Positions 1 through 11,491 of a stretch of DNA of 30,653 bases are shown here, piece by piece (position 1 is the stretch's first letter; each line of letters opens with the position of its first letter). Under the pieces are notes generated by a model that was not told where the DNA came from, did not search any database, and worked only from the letters and a program-made list of their open reading frames with translations. Source of the stretch: Stenocarpella maydis (taxonomy: Eukaryota > Ascomycota > Sordariomycetes > Diaporthales > Diaporthaceae); the NCBI GenBank assembly GCA_002270565.1, contig NQMI01000047.1:275042-305694 (forward strand), in the 5' to 3' direction. Both the position numbers and the translations under genes were made by a program.

Positions 1-173
1 AATTATAAATAAAGGTTTAAATATAATTTTGAAATAAATTCAAATATTAAATCTTAAGTTTATTAAATAATATTATAATAGTAAAGAGTTTATTTAAATA
101 CAAAGTTATTATAAAATTGAGTTTTCAATTAGTAATTTAAATATTTAATCTTATAATTAAATAGCTGTAACGA

Positions 174-600
174 AGAGTACTACGAAATGGCCAAGACTAG
201 GAAGTGGCCACCCTGCTTTCTTATATAAAACACGTCTATAAAACCTTTGCTACAACCCTTTAATAAGGCCCAAAATGTACCACAATTTCAAGATTTGATT
301 ATAATAATAAAAATAAGTTAAAGTATCCTTTTCTCTAATTTTAGATTTCTTTTTGATTAAAAGTTTTAAGAAATTCGATTGTGGTTCTCTGTAATTTTAT
401 TTTATAATATAGCTTATATAAAATAATTCTAAAAGTCCTGTGAAATTAATACTAACTAAAATTCATAAATTTCAAGCTACCCTAAAATCTGTATCCATTT
501 TACGCTTACTTTGAAGGTTTTAGTACGGTTGATATAGACGTCTTTTGTATGAAAAAACCAGGGTGGCCACTTCCTGGTCCTGACCACTTCTTGGTACCCT
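174..600. mobile_element. MITE-like element, copy A, with ~100-bp TIRs
   Basis: The first ~103 bases (174-276) align to the reverse complement of the last ~106 (495-600) at roughly three quarters identity. The shared core GGAAGTGGCCACCCTG is exact. The similarity continues a few bases beyond each end (TAAC flanks), so the true termini may be 4-6 bp further out. No coding capacity is present in the 427 bp, so it would be non-autonomous. Copies in other states of decay lie at about 627-750, 1151-1240, 20570-20840 and 21093-21545. The superfamily cannot be assigned: no clean target-site duplication was found. Confidence 0.75.
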
Positions 601-626
601 ATGTTAGCTTATTTATTTAATTATAA

Positions 627-750
627 TGAAACTCTGAAAACTTAATCCGTTTAAAGCCTAGTTTAAGGGTTTTAATAGAGTTAATATAAATGTCTTTTAT
701 ATAGGAAAGTAAAGTAGCTACCTCCTAGTCTTAGGTACTTCCTCATACTC
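627..750. repeat. Right-end fragment of the same inverted-repeat element
   Basis: It aligns to the right half of copy A: TAAGGGTTTTAATAGAG against the copy A equivalent, then a degraded terminal repeat with GTAGCTACCTCCTAGTCTT in place of GTGGCCACTTCCTGGTCCT. The differences are mostly G-to-A and C-to-T. It ends exactly where the TTTA microsatellite begins at 751. Confidence 0.6.
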
Positions 751-1010
<260 letters not shown>

Positions 1011-1150
1011 TATTTATATACTTATTTAATGTTTTCTTAATAGTATAGTAATTAATTTATGAAACTTGTAACTATAGTTTATTAAATTGAATACTTATTT
1101 TTAAAGCAGAATCAGTATAATCCATTAATATATAAGATATATTATAATAT

Positions 1151-1240
1151 AGTGTACTAGAAAGTAGCTAGAACCGGGAAGTAGCTAGTTTTTATCGAAT
1201 ATATTAAGTTTGGGCTACCTTTGCACCTACCTAGGGCCAG
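1151..1240. repeat. Left-end-like fragment of the inverted-repeat element
   Basis: AGTGTACTAGAAAGTAGC followed by GGGAAGTAGCTAG matches the terminal repeat of copy A (AGGGTACCAAGAAGTGG, GGAAGTGGCC) with RIP-type transitions. The inner part decays beyond recognition by about 1240. Orientation relative to 627-750 suggests two independent insertions rather than one element split by the microsatellite, but this is uncertain. Confidence 0.45.
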
Positions 1241-2911
1241 ATATGTAATATAAATTTGGACTAATTAATACTAATTTTACTTCATCACGTATTTTCAATT
1301 AACTTTATAATTTTGAAGCAGTTATGAAAAATATAATATATCTAAAAAGTATTGATGTTTATATAAGAGAGCCCTTTTTAGTGTTAATTATATATTTAAG
1401 TTTCATATTTAAGAATTACCCTTAATTTATGAATATATATGCTTGTTAAAATACTTAAGGTATTGAAGTTTATCTTATTATTTATTTAGTTACTTAATGT
1501 AATAACTTGCTTAATTATTTAATTAAATAAAAAGCTTAACTTTATTAATTAGTTAAAACAACAATAGGTATCTTAAATAAAAACAAATAATAGGATATAT
1601 TAACCCTGTGTCTTAATATATTTAATAATTATTATTGATTATTAATCTTTTAAGTATATAACTTTAGTATTTTTATATTAATTCAAATATATGATAATCT
1701 TAACGAAGGTTATTTAGATTATTATAAAGCTATTTTAATAAAATTATAAAAACTATTTTTTAAACTTATGTATTTGATTATTATATTATATAATAATAAC
1801 AATTAATTCTTAATAATCTCTTACCCTTTATAGCTAGCTTTTAAATAATTATATAATTAATTAAACATAATATTTAAGCCTAATTATATTTTAATAACAT
1901 ATTATATGTAATACTTATTAAATAGCTTATTACTATATAATACTAGTAAATAGCTACTTATATTATTTATAATTTTAAATTATATTGAAGATTCTTAAGG
2001 TTTTCAATTAATAATATATTCAATAAATATATATTTCTTAGTTAAATTTAGTTTTTATTTATTAATGAATTACTCTATATACTTATACTAGTATACTATG
2101 TTATATTATAGTTTAATTTAGGAAATATTAAAGATATTGAATACTATAACTATATTTATAAGTTTTATATTATTTCTTCAAAAGTTTTAAATAAGTTAAA
2201 TACCTAAAAGAAACTTTCTATCTTAAAATATGAAGTATGTATTATTATTATTACGTTTTAATCTATTAAAAATTTCAAATAATATAATAATTAAACGTAT
2301 AATTATTATTAATAAAAAGAGTTGTTTTATATAAACTTTAATGCTTTTTAGCCTCATTATATTAACCTTAATTCCTTTATATTTGTAAAATTAATTAGAA
2401 ATAAATAAAGAAGTGTAATTAGAATTAATTAATATTAGAATATATTAGATATTGTGCCCTAAGGTGTGCTAGGGTAGCGTAACGTTAGGAAACTTCATAC
2501 ACACTAGCTACTTCCTAATACTTTATACTATTACTTTAGAAAAGTATACGAGGTATTTAAAGTATGTCAAAGCTAAAAAAATATAATATTATAAATTTAT
2601 AAGATATCTTAAAAGAAACTAAATAAACTATAAATGTTTTTAAAATAAATTTATTATTTATGACTTAAAAGTAATTATAGACAATAATATATAGTTTATC
2701 TAGTAAATACCGATACTTAAAAAATATATATTCTTAAAAAAGATTCATTAAAGCCTTTAATAACTCTTATACTTAAGAAGGGTATAAATTAATTATTTAC
2801 AATTAAAACTAATTATATTTTATCACTTAGGAGCAAGTATGATTCATTTCTATTAGCAAGAGGAACTTAAATAGTATAAATAGTCTTTATATAATATATG
2901 TTGTTCTGAGG

Positions 2912-3120
2912 TGTGGGAATTGGATTCTCTTTCTCGCCTTAGAGACATTATGCATACTTAAGTAGGTATAAATATCTAGCCTAGAGTCTCTTCTTCTGGA
3001 GCTTGAAAATCAAGCAACCCTTCACTCTATTCTTCTCTTTCTTGCTGGCAAGACAAAAGACGTTTTGGACCTGGTGCCATTCTTCTAGATCTATTTCAAT
3101 ATACATAATATACTATCACA
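2912..3120 (+). mobile_element. Possible solo LTR remnant
   Basis: The stretch begins TGTGGGAATTGG, has a TATA-like GTATAAATAT about 55 bp in and pyrimidine-rich sequence after it, and ends CTATCACA, giving the TG...CA termini and promoter layout of a short LTR. It is sharply richer in GC than the AT-rich DNA before it. I found no matching partner LTR and no 5-bp target duplication, so this is a candidate only. It ends 33 bp from the stop codon of the terpene synthase, which reads toward it. Confidence 0.35.
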
Positions 3121-3152
3121 GCTCTGCATATACACCAGCACACACTGGCATG

Positions 3153-4717
3153 TTACAGGACTATTTCAAGAGTCCCATCAGGCTGCAGATACCTGTGCAC
3201 ATCGTATCTCATTGCCTCAATCCTGCTCCTTTCAGCTTATGTCCATATTCATAGGGTGATTTCTTTTTTATCTTACGAGTATTTCATTGTCCCGGTATCC
3301 ATGATACGGATCCCGTCGACAAAGTCCCTCACGTCGCGGTTCAGCCGTGGGTCCGAACGAGTCATTTCGTGAAGTCTTGTAGCAGCAGAGTCAAGCCGGT
3401 CTCGGGCTATGTGCATCTCATCGATGAGTTGTGGGACGACTCGATCCAGGGCGAGTCCCGTCTTATACAGGATAGGCACAAGGTTAATGACACAATCCGT
3501 AGCCTGTGGCGGTGTCAGTCATGTAGTCGTCTTTCAGCTTCTCTGACCTGAAGGAGTATACTTCACCAGGGCTATAATAGACGTACAAGTTCTTTCTTGA
3601 GTGATAGGATGTCGTTGACACTAAAGGCCTGTTAGTCCAGCTTTTCTTGGCCTTGGTAAGATGAAAGCGTACACGATGATGATGAAAGTGCATTCCTGGA
3701 CAATCTCTTCCATCTCCGGCAATTCCATGACCCACCCTGGCAGTTTTGTCTTCTGTGTGATTCTGCCAAATTGTTTTTGGTTAGCTTCGTTGTATTGTCC
3801 ACGAGATAGACATGAGGGGCGTACTCAAGCAAGAGCATGAACATCCTCACGCCAGTCACGCCGGGCCGGATTTCCATATATTCATCGTAGCTCAGCACCC
3901 GACCAGCCAGGCGTGCGGCTTGCTCGCTCCTGTTGTGCTCGACAAAGTGCTCAATCTTTGAGTACATCCGCCGGCGCTGCTCTGGAATCCACACACTGTT
4001 AGACAGCCAGGCAGTATACCAAAGAAGGGAGCTTCTGGACAAACCGTGTCCAAAATTCTTGCAATACCTCTCCGCAAACTCCTTGAAAAGAAGGCAGATG
4101 TCGTCGGGGCAGTGCGGCTCCTGCTCGTGCGGCGAGAGCCGGAGATGGTACTTGAAGTAGGCGAGCGACTGGTTGCGCCAGGCTTCAGCCTGCTGAAAAT
4201 CCGACGCGAGCATGTGTTCGTTTGCGTCAATCGTGTCGTCCCAGACAAAGAGGGCTACGGTGAACAGCATTGCAGTATATAGGTCCTCCCAGTCGGCGTG
4301 CGGCCACCACAGGGCAGAAAATAGGGCGAAGTCACATCTCTTGAACTTGTTGCATCGCTTCGTATCGGGGACACCTCTGTTAGGTCCAAGTAGGGTCAGC
4401 TAGGAACGGCCAGAAAGGAAGTTGCAAGGGCGATAGTACATCTCGAGGACGCGATCGCATTCAGTCTGAAGCCGTTTGTAGTGAGGACTCCTTGCACCAC
4501 AGGGCCAGCCGCAGAAGCTCCTGGTCATGTCCACATTGAACCTCTGACCCCGAAGCTCATTCGCAAGGGCTATATTCGGATCCATTGGATATGGTGTTTT
4601 CTCATCGGGGTGCGGCTTCTTCGGGCCTGGGAAGGCATGCTGGAACAAGGACAAGGCGAGAAACATGATGACCTCTGGGTAGGGAAATATGATGTGTGAT
4701 GGTGGAAGTAGGCCCAC
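3153..4717 (-). CDS. Class I terpene synthase (sesquiterpene-cyclase type)
   Basis: Predicted cyclisation of a prenyl diphosphate (farnesyl diphosphate is usual for this fungal family) to a terpene hydrocarbon. Hand model, minus strand, exons 4717-4440, 4376-3803, 3752-3675, 3628-3587, 3503-3277, 3228-3153: 1,275 nt, 424 aa, all frames consistent. The three hallmarks are intact: Mg-binding DDTID at about residues 139-143 (context FVWDDTIDAN), the NSE triad NDILSLKKE at 315-323, and a C-terminal RY pair at 407-408. YDEYMEIRPGVTG resembles the pyrophosphate-sensor region. Introns are 44-83 nt class, the first (4377-4439) with a CTGAC branch site; the donor at 3802 (GTGGAC) and the last intron (3229-3276) are the weakest. 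The first ~60 residues do not match the family and the true start may lie further in. The gene stands alone between AT-rich blocks, with under 80 bp of normal-GC upstream sequence, so expression is doubtful. No premature stop was seen. The product cannot be predicted. Confidence 0.85.
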
Positions 4718-4789
4718 GAATATTCACCCATTGGAACTCGCGCACAGATACCAAGTCCTGGAACCCAGTTTAAATAATTACCAGGTCCT

Positions 4790-5270
4790 AAGTACTAGAT
4801 TTATAGGTCATAGGTAATCCCGTAAGCACTTCTATTTAATACCTGGAAAATAACTAATTTAATAATGGATTAATATTAAAGACACCTTAATTATTATATT
4901 AATTATATATTCCCTTATTTTTAACATCATTATAATTAATAATATTTCCTAATTTATCATAAGGAAAATATCCCTATATATAAGTTTTACGACTATTATG
5001 ATTAATCTAACTTAAAAAAAATAACATCTATAGTCCTTAGCTATTCTAAGTCCTATACTTTAAAAAATTATATTTAATTCTTTATTGTATTTATTATTAA
5101 TTTTCAGCTATATTTACTTCTTTATTTATTTAATTTATATAGCTTTAAGTTTCTATATTATAATATAGAATATTCAATTCATAACTTAAATATATTAATA
5201 TATATATACATAGAAATATTACTAAATACATACTAAATTTCCTTAAGCCTTATAATATAATAAATATTAG
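4790..5270. other. AT-rich gene-free block
   Basis: Abrupt change to A/T-rich sequence about 75 bp upstream of the terpene synthase start, and abrupt return to normal GC at about 5270. No frame or motif recognised; probably decayed repeat. Confidence 0.8.
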
Positions 5271-6956
5271 AATAGTAGTCTGCTTATGGCCAGAGGGCGT
5301 TGTGCCAAGCTTCTGAGCACTAGGCACCCGGTCGCCAGTGCGCCAGGTTAATGTTATCAATAGAAGGAATCGGGTCGAGATTGTGACATGTAATCTTCTA
5401 AGCGATGGGGAGTATGAGATTCCTTTTGTTTTTCCTCCCAGAAGTTCCGAACTGATCAATGCATAAATTTCTGGATTGACTTCTGCCCGCCATCAGCCGC
5501 ACAGCTCGAATTAGGATGCGTGCCAGTGCGGGAATGGTTCCGGAAGCCGATATCATTCGGATATCCATGCAATGCAGCCCTGGGAAGGATCTGAAAGGGA
5601 AAAAAAGAAAGAAAAAAGAAAAGAAAGAGACGAATGAATCTCTAGCATTAATTCCATTTGTCGACGCTAACATCCAGGGGTAGCAAGTGATGAGTAATCG
5701 CTGAAACGCCTCAGGTAATTCTGAGCAGAGAAAACCGGGGGAGGGGCCTCCACAGCCTAAAAACGCGTACCGCTAAGTTCAAGGGCCCCCTTAAAGGCCC
5801 TGTAAAGGCTGGACTCGATCTCGCACACAAGTGACTAGCCCCGTTGCCAATGCCTCATTGCAAGGGCTATCCCGGGCAGCAATTTGGATGTTTATGTTCC
5901 CCGGAACGATCCGTCACTTCTTCAGCGTGGTCTATCACAAACGATGACTCGCATTGAATTACTGCATAAGCATTTGAGTGAGTGGGACTGCATGTCAAGA
6001 TTCACACGAAGTCGCGCGTCTCAATGAGCAGATTCATTCTCTAACAATACGGACGTGATCAGTGGCACACACTGGTCAAAAAATCTGCATGGGACTTTTA
6101 CTGTATTCCTGTAGTTCCTCGCTAAAGTCTCAACATCGTTGCAGCCCATTGGCGATCATGTAAGTGGGGCGCACTCGACACCTATGTATATACATGCTCC
6201 CTTTTTATATATAAGAGAATTGTGACCGGATTAAAACCGAACCCTGATACGTGTACACATGAGTGTAAACCGGATGCAGGTTGCTTGAATTTAAGTATAT
6301 GTCAACATCACGGCAGGTGGCGCCTCACGCAAATAATAAATGTAGATTTCTTCCAATATCCGAGAATAGAACAGTGCGGATCAGGTGAGACTGACAGCCT
6401 CCCTATCATAGAAGAAAATGGGAAGAAAAAAGAAATGATGGTTTGAGAATCCTCGGGATCCAATCACGAGGGCATGAGTTCAGTGAATAGCGTGAAAGCA
6501 GTCCAACTCCTTACCATACGATACTCATCCTCCAAGATGAAAGGATCAAACAGCGAATCTTTGTTGCAGGGAGGACGCAAAAAAGAAAAGTAATCATTAT
6601 GCGTTCGTAATTCTTATACGGCGTCATAAAAACAAAGACAAGGCCGCGCATACCTAAAACCATCACCAGGCCCCACCAAACCAATCCCCCGGGGAACCAG
6701 GCTCCTTATCCGTGTGCTGGGTATCCTTCATATCGTCATAGAGTCGTTACCCTACCTGCCAATTCTGTGCCATCTTCCGTTACAATTTACCAACCACTTT
6801 GTCAATTGGTGACCTTATTCACTTGTATCCTCCGGATCACGTCATTCATGCCTCGTTAATAGACGCCCTAGATCGACTTGGGCTTGGGTTCCGAGAGGCC
6901 ATCACCGGTCTCAGTTGAGGGCATCGGTTAGCAGCTGCAAGGCCACTGACCGTTTC
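5271..6956. other. Normal-GC intergenic stretch, no gene recognised
   Basis: About 1.7 kb between the AT-rich block and the kinesin stop codon. It presumably includes the kinesin 3' UTR. Open frames here are short, lack family motifs and have no plausible splice joins. A 38-nt homopurine tract lies at 5593-5630. Confidence 0.6.
5593..5630 (+). repeat. Homopurine tract
   Basis: Thirty-eight consecutive A/G residues built from GAAA/GAAAA units. Such tracts can form triplex structures or simply be slippage products; nothing around it indicates a role. Confidence 0.8.
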
Positions 6957-9900
6957 TCAGAAAACATCATCCCCATCGTCCAGTGTATCCCCCCACTTCC
7001 TCGCAGCCGGTTTTCGAGGCCGGACACGCTTCACCGGACTGCCACTCGTGTCTGCCCGGCTCCTGCTATTTGCCCGGCTGTTGTTGGCACTCGCAATCTT
7101 CCTCAGGTCTTCCTGACATTCCCGCAGACTCACGCTCTCCATCCTTCGCTGGAGGCATTCCGGCTGGGAGTTTTCGTTAAGTTTTCGGCCGCCGCGCCCT
7201 GACTGCATCGACCGAGGACTGCTGTTCAAGCTCGTAGTGATGTCTTCTCTCTCAGCGAGCGGTGCTCGCTTGCTAGGAGTGCGCCCTGCAAGCTCTCTCT
7301 TGAGGATCACCATCTCGCGGCGCAATCTTGCGTTCTCCTGCTCAAAATTCTCGACCAACACGTTTTCCTTGTTGACAAGGCCGTCCTCGTCACTCGCGTC
7401 AGTAGCAGTGACCTGGGTTTCAAGGCTCCTCTCGAAAACCTCTAGTTTTCGGTCCCAATGCTCTTCACCCCTCTCGATTGCCATCTGCATCGCTGTCATC
7501 CACCGTGAGAGTTCCACAGCGAGGCGCTGATCGAATTCTGCAACAAGGTCCTCGCGCACTGCCTGCTCAAGGTCCAGCATCCTGTCTTCCATGGTCAGGA
7601 GATGCGCCTCAGCCGATTCTCGAGCCTCTTGCTCACGTGCCAGAGACTCGCGCAGGTGGTTGATCTCCTCAGCAAGGCGCGCAATCTCCAGGGCCGCAGT
7701 CTCCATAGTGATGCGGCCTTCGGAAGGCGCGACGCTAGGTGGAGTAAGAGTGCGATGCATCATTGGGCTCAGAGGCCCCGGTGGGAAGAACGGCGGCCGG
7801 TGGTACTGCTGGATTGGAGACGAGAGAGGGCTTGAGCATGGCTGGGACTGAGCCGAGCTCCTGGCAGAGGCCGGACCTGTGGGATGCGCACGCGCAGCAT
7901 TCGCCTGCAGACTCGTTTCCGTTATCAACGGTATGCGTGGTACAGTGACCTCGCGGGCCAATGCGCTGTATCGAAGGATTTGTGATGTCGCGTTAAAATC
8001 GCCATGTGGGTCCGCTGTCACAATCATGGCAGCCTTTTGCGGATTTCGGCGGATGGATTGTGATTGACTAAGTGACGAAGAAGATGGGAAACAATTCGAG
8101 AATAGAAGCTCAGTAAGTTTGCACTGCCGGAACGGCACGACTCCTTGCTGCAGTCGAATGTTAGCCAGTGAGCCTCAGGAAGCCAAGATATTCCTCACCT
8201 TGCTGTTGTTACCAACGTCGCTCTGCATCTGCAAGCATTGGCCTAGGTACATCAGACTCTCGTTGATCTTACCTGCCTCGGCAAGTGTCGTCCCAGCCGT
8301 CTTAGCATCCCTGGCCCGCTCGCTGCCAGCAAGGTCAACAATTGTTAGTGTACTCCCTCCCCAGGAATGTTGGTGCCGCTTGCTGCTGGGTCTCGGCCGC
8401 TTCTTGATCTCAATACTGAAGAAACCGTGGCTGCGTGAGCTAGAACTATTGCTGCCGGTGCCAGCGACCCTCCTTTCATGGAGGCCAGCCTCGAGAACCA
8501 TTAGTGCTTGGTTCAGGCTGCCGCAGATGACTTTGCGCAGGCCAGCGACCACCTTCCTATCAGGAGATTGCTCGGTGGACTTGAAAATCAGGGGCCGCCG
8601 CCGATAGTCCTTTGTGGCGACGGATTTGATTGGGGGTGTCAGAAGGTCGAAGATTCGGTCATTGTATACTTCGTACATGGAGACTAAGACCATGTATTCC
8701 GCCGCTGGATCCGATGGGACGTTGAGTGTGCTGATGTCTGGAACCTGTGGGAAGGCCAAGGGCCGGCTCAGTAGCTTTCGAGGTGTTGGTGGAATCGAAT
8801 CGCCCTTGGGTTTGAAATTTTCAGTATTTCTCTTCTTGTGACAAGTGGATATAGTAGCGCCCATGTAATGCTTCGAAGGAGGTGTGCTATTGAGATTCAC
8901 AATTCGCACTTGAAGAGCCGAAGCCTGTCCGTCATGTATTGGCCGTTGCCATGGGGAAAGGCACGCCGATCGTGACGCAGTTGCTCGGGCGTATTTGGGG
9001 AGGACACAGAATAGTCCCCTTTGCAGACAAGCCGCACACTCCTAGAGTGTGAGACGCGAGAAGGGGTGAACGGCTCAGAAACCTGAGGCCGATGGGCATA
9101 GCAAACATCTGGACTGAAAGCAGAAGGCTGAGAAAAGAAATCATGGGGCCGTACGAGGGGCGTTGGCGCGCGGGACGAGGGGCGGGGAGCTCCCGAGGGG
9201 CCCCCATAAACAGTTTCGATGAACGTGCTTGCGCTTGATATAGATGCCTCTGAGGCATCGGATGCGTTGACGGAAGCCTCAAGCTCGGGCTTGGTGTCGA
9301 TGTCGACGAGATTCTTCCCAATGGACCGGAAGATGACATCCAGAGACAGCTGGGTCATGCCACGTTGTGTGCGAGAACCAAGAATCGTATGCGACTGTGC
9401 ACAGAGGGGGGGGGGTCAGTAAAGTTGTCTTGTCCGGAAAAATGAAACAAAAGTTGGCACATGGGTCCAAAGGCATATGCCACGGATATGTGGTTTCGAC
9501 ACGCCCTTGCCACCACCACGAAAGAGGCCCTTATACAGCCGTCAAGCAGGGAATAAGCGAGCCTCTGTTGCGGCCCTCGGGGCGATATTGCTGAACATAC
9601 CTTGCCAGACCCACTAACGCCCAGTGTTGCTAGAAGTGCATCAGTACCATCCCCGCCATGTGGTGCCAAGACGCCCTCCACCAGAGGAACAAGATTTGTA
9701 CAGTGGAAGACATCGAGTTGGGTTGCATCCTCGGTGAAGACCTGGGTGAAGGCAAACTTCTCGACAGCGCGTCTCCGATCGTTTGGGGGATTGAGCGTGA
9801 TGTACGTCGGTGCTGTGGTTGGTGCCGTGGGGGCAGTGTCAGCCAAAGGAGGCTCGACCGCCAGGAAAGGCTCGGTGGTCGGTGCACCAGCCTTGGGCGG

Positions 9901-9987
9901 TCGGAGACGCAGGTAAACTTGGAAAAGGCTGTGGGATTTCTGGGCCGTGGAAGGCCCGGAGGGCGGGCTGTCCATGGTTTTTGTCAT
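6957..9987 (-). CDS. Kinesin motor protein, kinesin-6 (KIF20/Klp9) type
   Basis: Microtubule motor; kinesin-6 members act at the anaphase spindle midzone and in cytokinesis (family knowledge). Model: exons 9987-9601, 9394-9008, 8924-8199, 8147-6957; 2,691 nt, 896 aa. Seen: VYLRLRPP near residue 24; Walker A GVSGSGKS at 123-130, split by an intron; TILGSR and SLDVIF; a long poorly conserved insertion (about 150-330) before VSMYEVYNDRIFDLL, the expanded loop typical of kinesin-6; switch I SSRSH at 420-424; switch II DLAGSER at 455-461; INESLMYLGQCL; VPFRQCKLTELL. A coiled coil spans about 648-793, then a basic tail with SPVKRVRPRK (possible CDK site and nuclear signal). The 83-nt intron at 8925-9007 is inferred from a needed frame change; its donor is uncertain. 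The 206-nt intron (9395-9600) and 51-nt intron (8148-8198) are firmer. Methionine at 9975 (ACCATGG) is an alternative start. Confidence 0.88.
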
Positions 9988-10385
9988 GATGTCTACGAAC
10001 GAGAGGCAGCTTGAAGAAGCGGGACGTCCGGTGTCAGATGTCAGATTGATGTAGCAGACAGGCTGACAGGGCAGCAGTGAGATGCCAGGAGTGGATACAA
10101 ATGGAGGCTGGCGTGGGTGGATACCAGATGGCTGGGAGGAAAACTGGAGCGCAGAATGTCTGTGCAGTGTGGAGTGAACGTGTTGCTCAAGATGGAAAAT
10201 CCGAGTGTCTGCAAATGGGGTTCGAGATGCCACTGCAGATTTAGTGTAGGATGCAAGATGGAGAAGGTAGCTGCACACGCATGTACGCTGGGCAAAGTAC
10301 AACACACGCGCGCTCCAGCTGTCCCGAGGAAAACAAAGCACAGACCAATCGGCGGGGCAACCACCACTGTTGAGGAAGGCTGGCT

Positions 10386-10398
10386 GATAAGCGATAAG
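10386..10398 (+). promoter_or_regulatory. Paired GATA-factor sites
   Basis: Two GATAAG hexamers start 7 bp apart. HGATAR pairs are the known binding arrangement of fungal GATA regulators such as the nitrogen regulator AreA/NIT2. They lie about 400 bp upstream of the kinesin start and 1 kb upstream of the GPCR, so which gene they serve is unclear; chance occurrence is possible. Confidence 0.35.
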
Positions 10399-10429
10399 GA
10401 CGGGTACGTACCTCACCTGCATGTCCGAC

Positions 10430-10453
10430 CTAGTGTACACTACACTAGTGTAC
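10430..10453. promoter_or_regulatory. Duplicated palindromic motif CTAGTGTAC
   Basis: CTAGTGTAC occurs at 10430-10438 and again at 10445-10453 (15-bp period, six-base spacer). TACACTAGTGTA at 10441-10452 is a perfect 12-bp palindrome and GTGTACAC at 10433-10440 a perfect 8-bp one. The arrangement suits a dimeric regulator binding twice, but no known factor is assigned. Confidence 0.4.
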
Positions 10454-11317
10454 GGATTACTGTGGTAGCACCAGGCACCTCAGGCTGGGCTGGGCCAAGC
10501 TAAGCTAATGCCCCACACGGCCTGGCTTCCCGGGTCAACGGCCTTCAACGGCTTGTAGTCTAGTCTACCAGCTTTAATCTCTTCACCTGCACAAACTCTG
10601 TTCTACTGCTCCCCCTTCTCTCGCCATGACGGACTGACTGACCATCGAATAAACTTCTCGGATCGAACCTTGTCGGCCTCGGGAACACTGACTTGCAGAT
10701 TGCACTGCACCATGCTAACCTGCAACATTGCCCCGACCACAGCATGCCTCCCCGGGCCACGATATTCCTGCATCATCCCGCGTTGACCTCTTCTGTGTCC
10801 GTTCTCTACGGATGCCCCTTGACCCATCCCGGCTGCTCGCAGCTCGCAGCTCGCATTCATCTAGCTGCCCGCGCGCCCACCGCGCTTCACTCGCAGTTTG
10901 ACTCGCAGCCCCGGGCCCAAGCCTTCTTAGCCTGTGGACTTGCCTTGAACTCATGGTCTGCGCACCGAGGTCCTCGTCAAATAAACTTTGTCCGACCCAG
11001 GTAATATAATTGGGTTTCGTCTGAGCGGGCGCCTACATTGCATCACGCCTTATCTCTCACCCCGCCGAGCCGCCCGTGGCCCGCCCGTGGCTCACATGGC
11101 TCACTTGGCTGGCAAAAATCGACGACGACATGCGGTGCTCTTCCACCAAGGCTCCTTGTGTTGCCTGCTGCAAGGACATCTCACCCACAGCCGCCCCCAT
11201 CCCGACACCCAGTGCTGCCCTTCTCGGCTCAGTCCGATTCCCTCGGGTTTCCCGGGGGCTGATTCAGCGTTTTGCGTTGATGATCAGTTAAAATCCTTCC
11301 ACATCCCCCGCCCAACC

Positions 11318-11491
11318 ATGTGCGGCTTGCTGATCTCTGCGAAAATGACACTGCCTTTCGCGAAACTTCAACGTCACCTGCACCAAAGCCGCCTTACATC
11401 GGGCTCTTTGGCCGATGCTGGTGGAGAGGTTCGTCTCTCAAGATGGCCTACGATGACGTCGTCGCCAAGTTCACCCTCGCCGGTAGCATGA
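11318..11491 (+). promoter_or_regulatory. Upstream ORF overlapping the GPCR start codon
   Basis: An ATG in good context (CAACCATG) at 11318 opens a 57-codon frame that ends at 11491, past the GPCR start at 11443 and in a different frame. If the leader is unspliced here it would reduce translation of the receptor. A leader intron that removes it cannot be excluded. The peptide has no recognisable motif. Confidence 0.35.

Larger units (their letters stand above)
9988..11317. other. Shared upstream region of the kinesin and GPCR genes
   Basis: Divergent intergenic region holding the 5' leaders of both genes. Visible elements: paired GATAAG at 10386-10398, a duplicated palindromic motif at 10430-10453, and GCTCGCA-type short tandem repeats near 10838-10856. 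The last 300 bp before the GPCR are C/T-rich, as fungal leaders often are. No independent gene recognised. Confidence 0.6.

Noticed and set aside
3003..3254. Plus-strand 83-codon frame
   Set aside because: Overlaps the LTR-like unit and is antisense to the last terpene synthase exon; no motif.
8899..8921. A 23-nt intron (GTGCGA...AATAG) to fix the kinesin frame change
   Set aside because: Too short to be spliced; the 83-nt intron at 8925-9007 gives consistent frames with a better acceptor and branch site.
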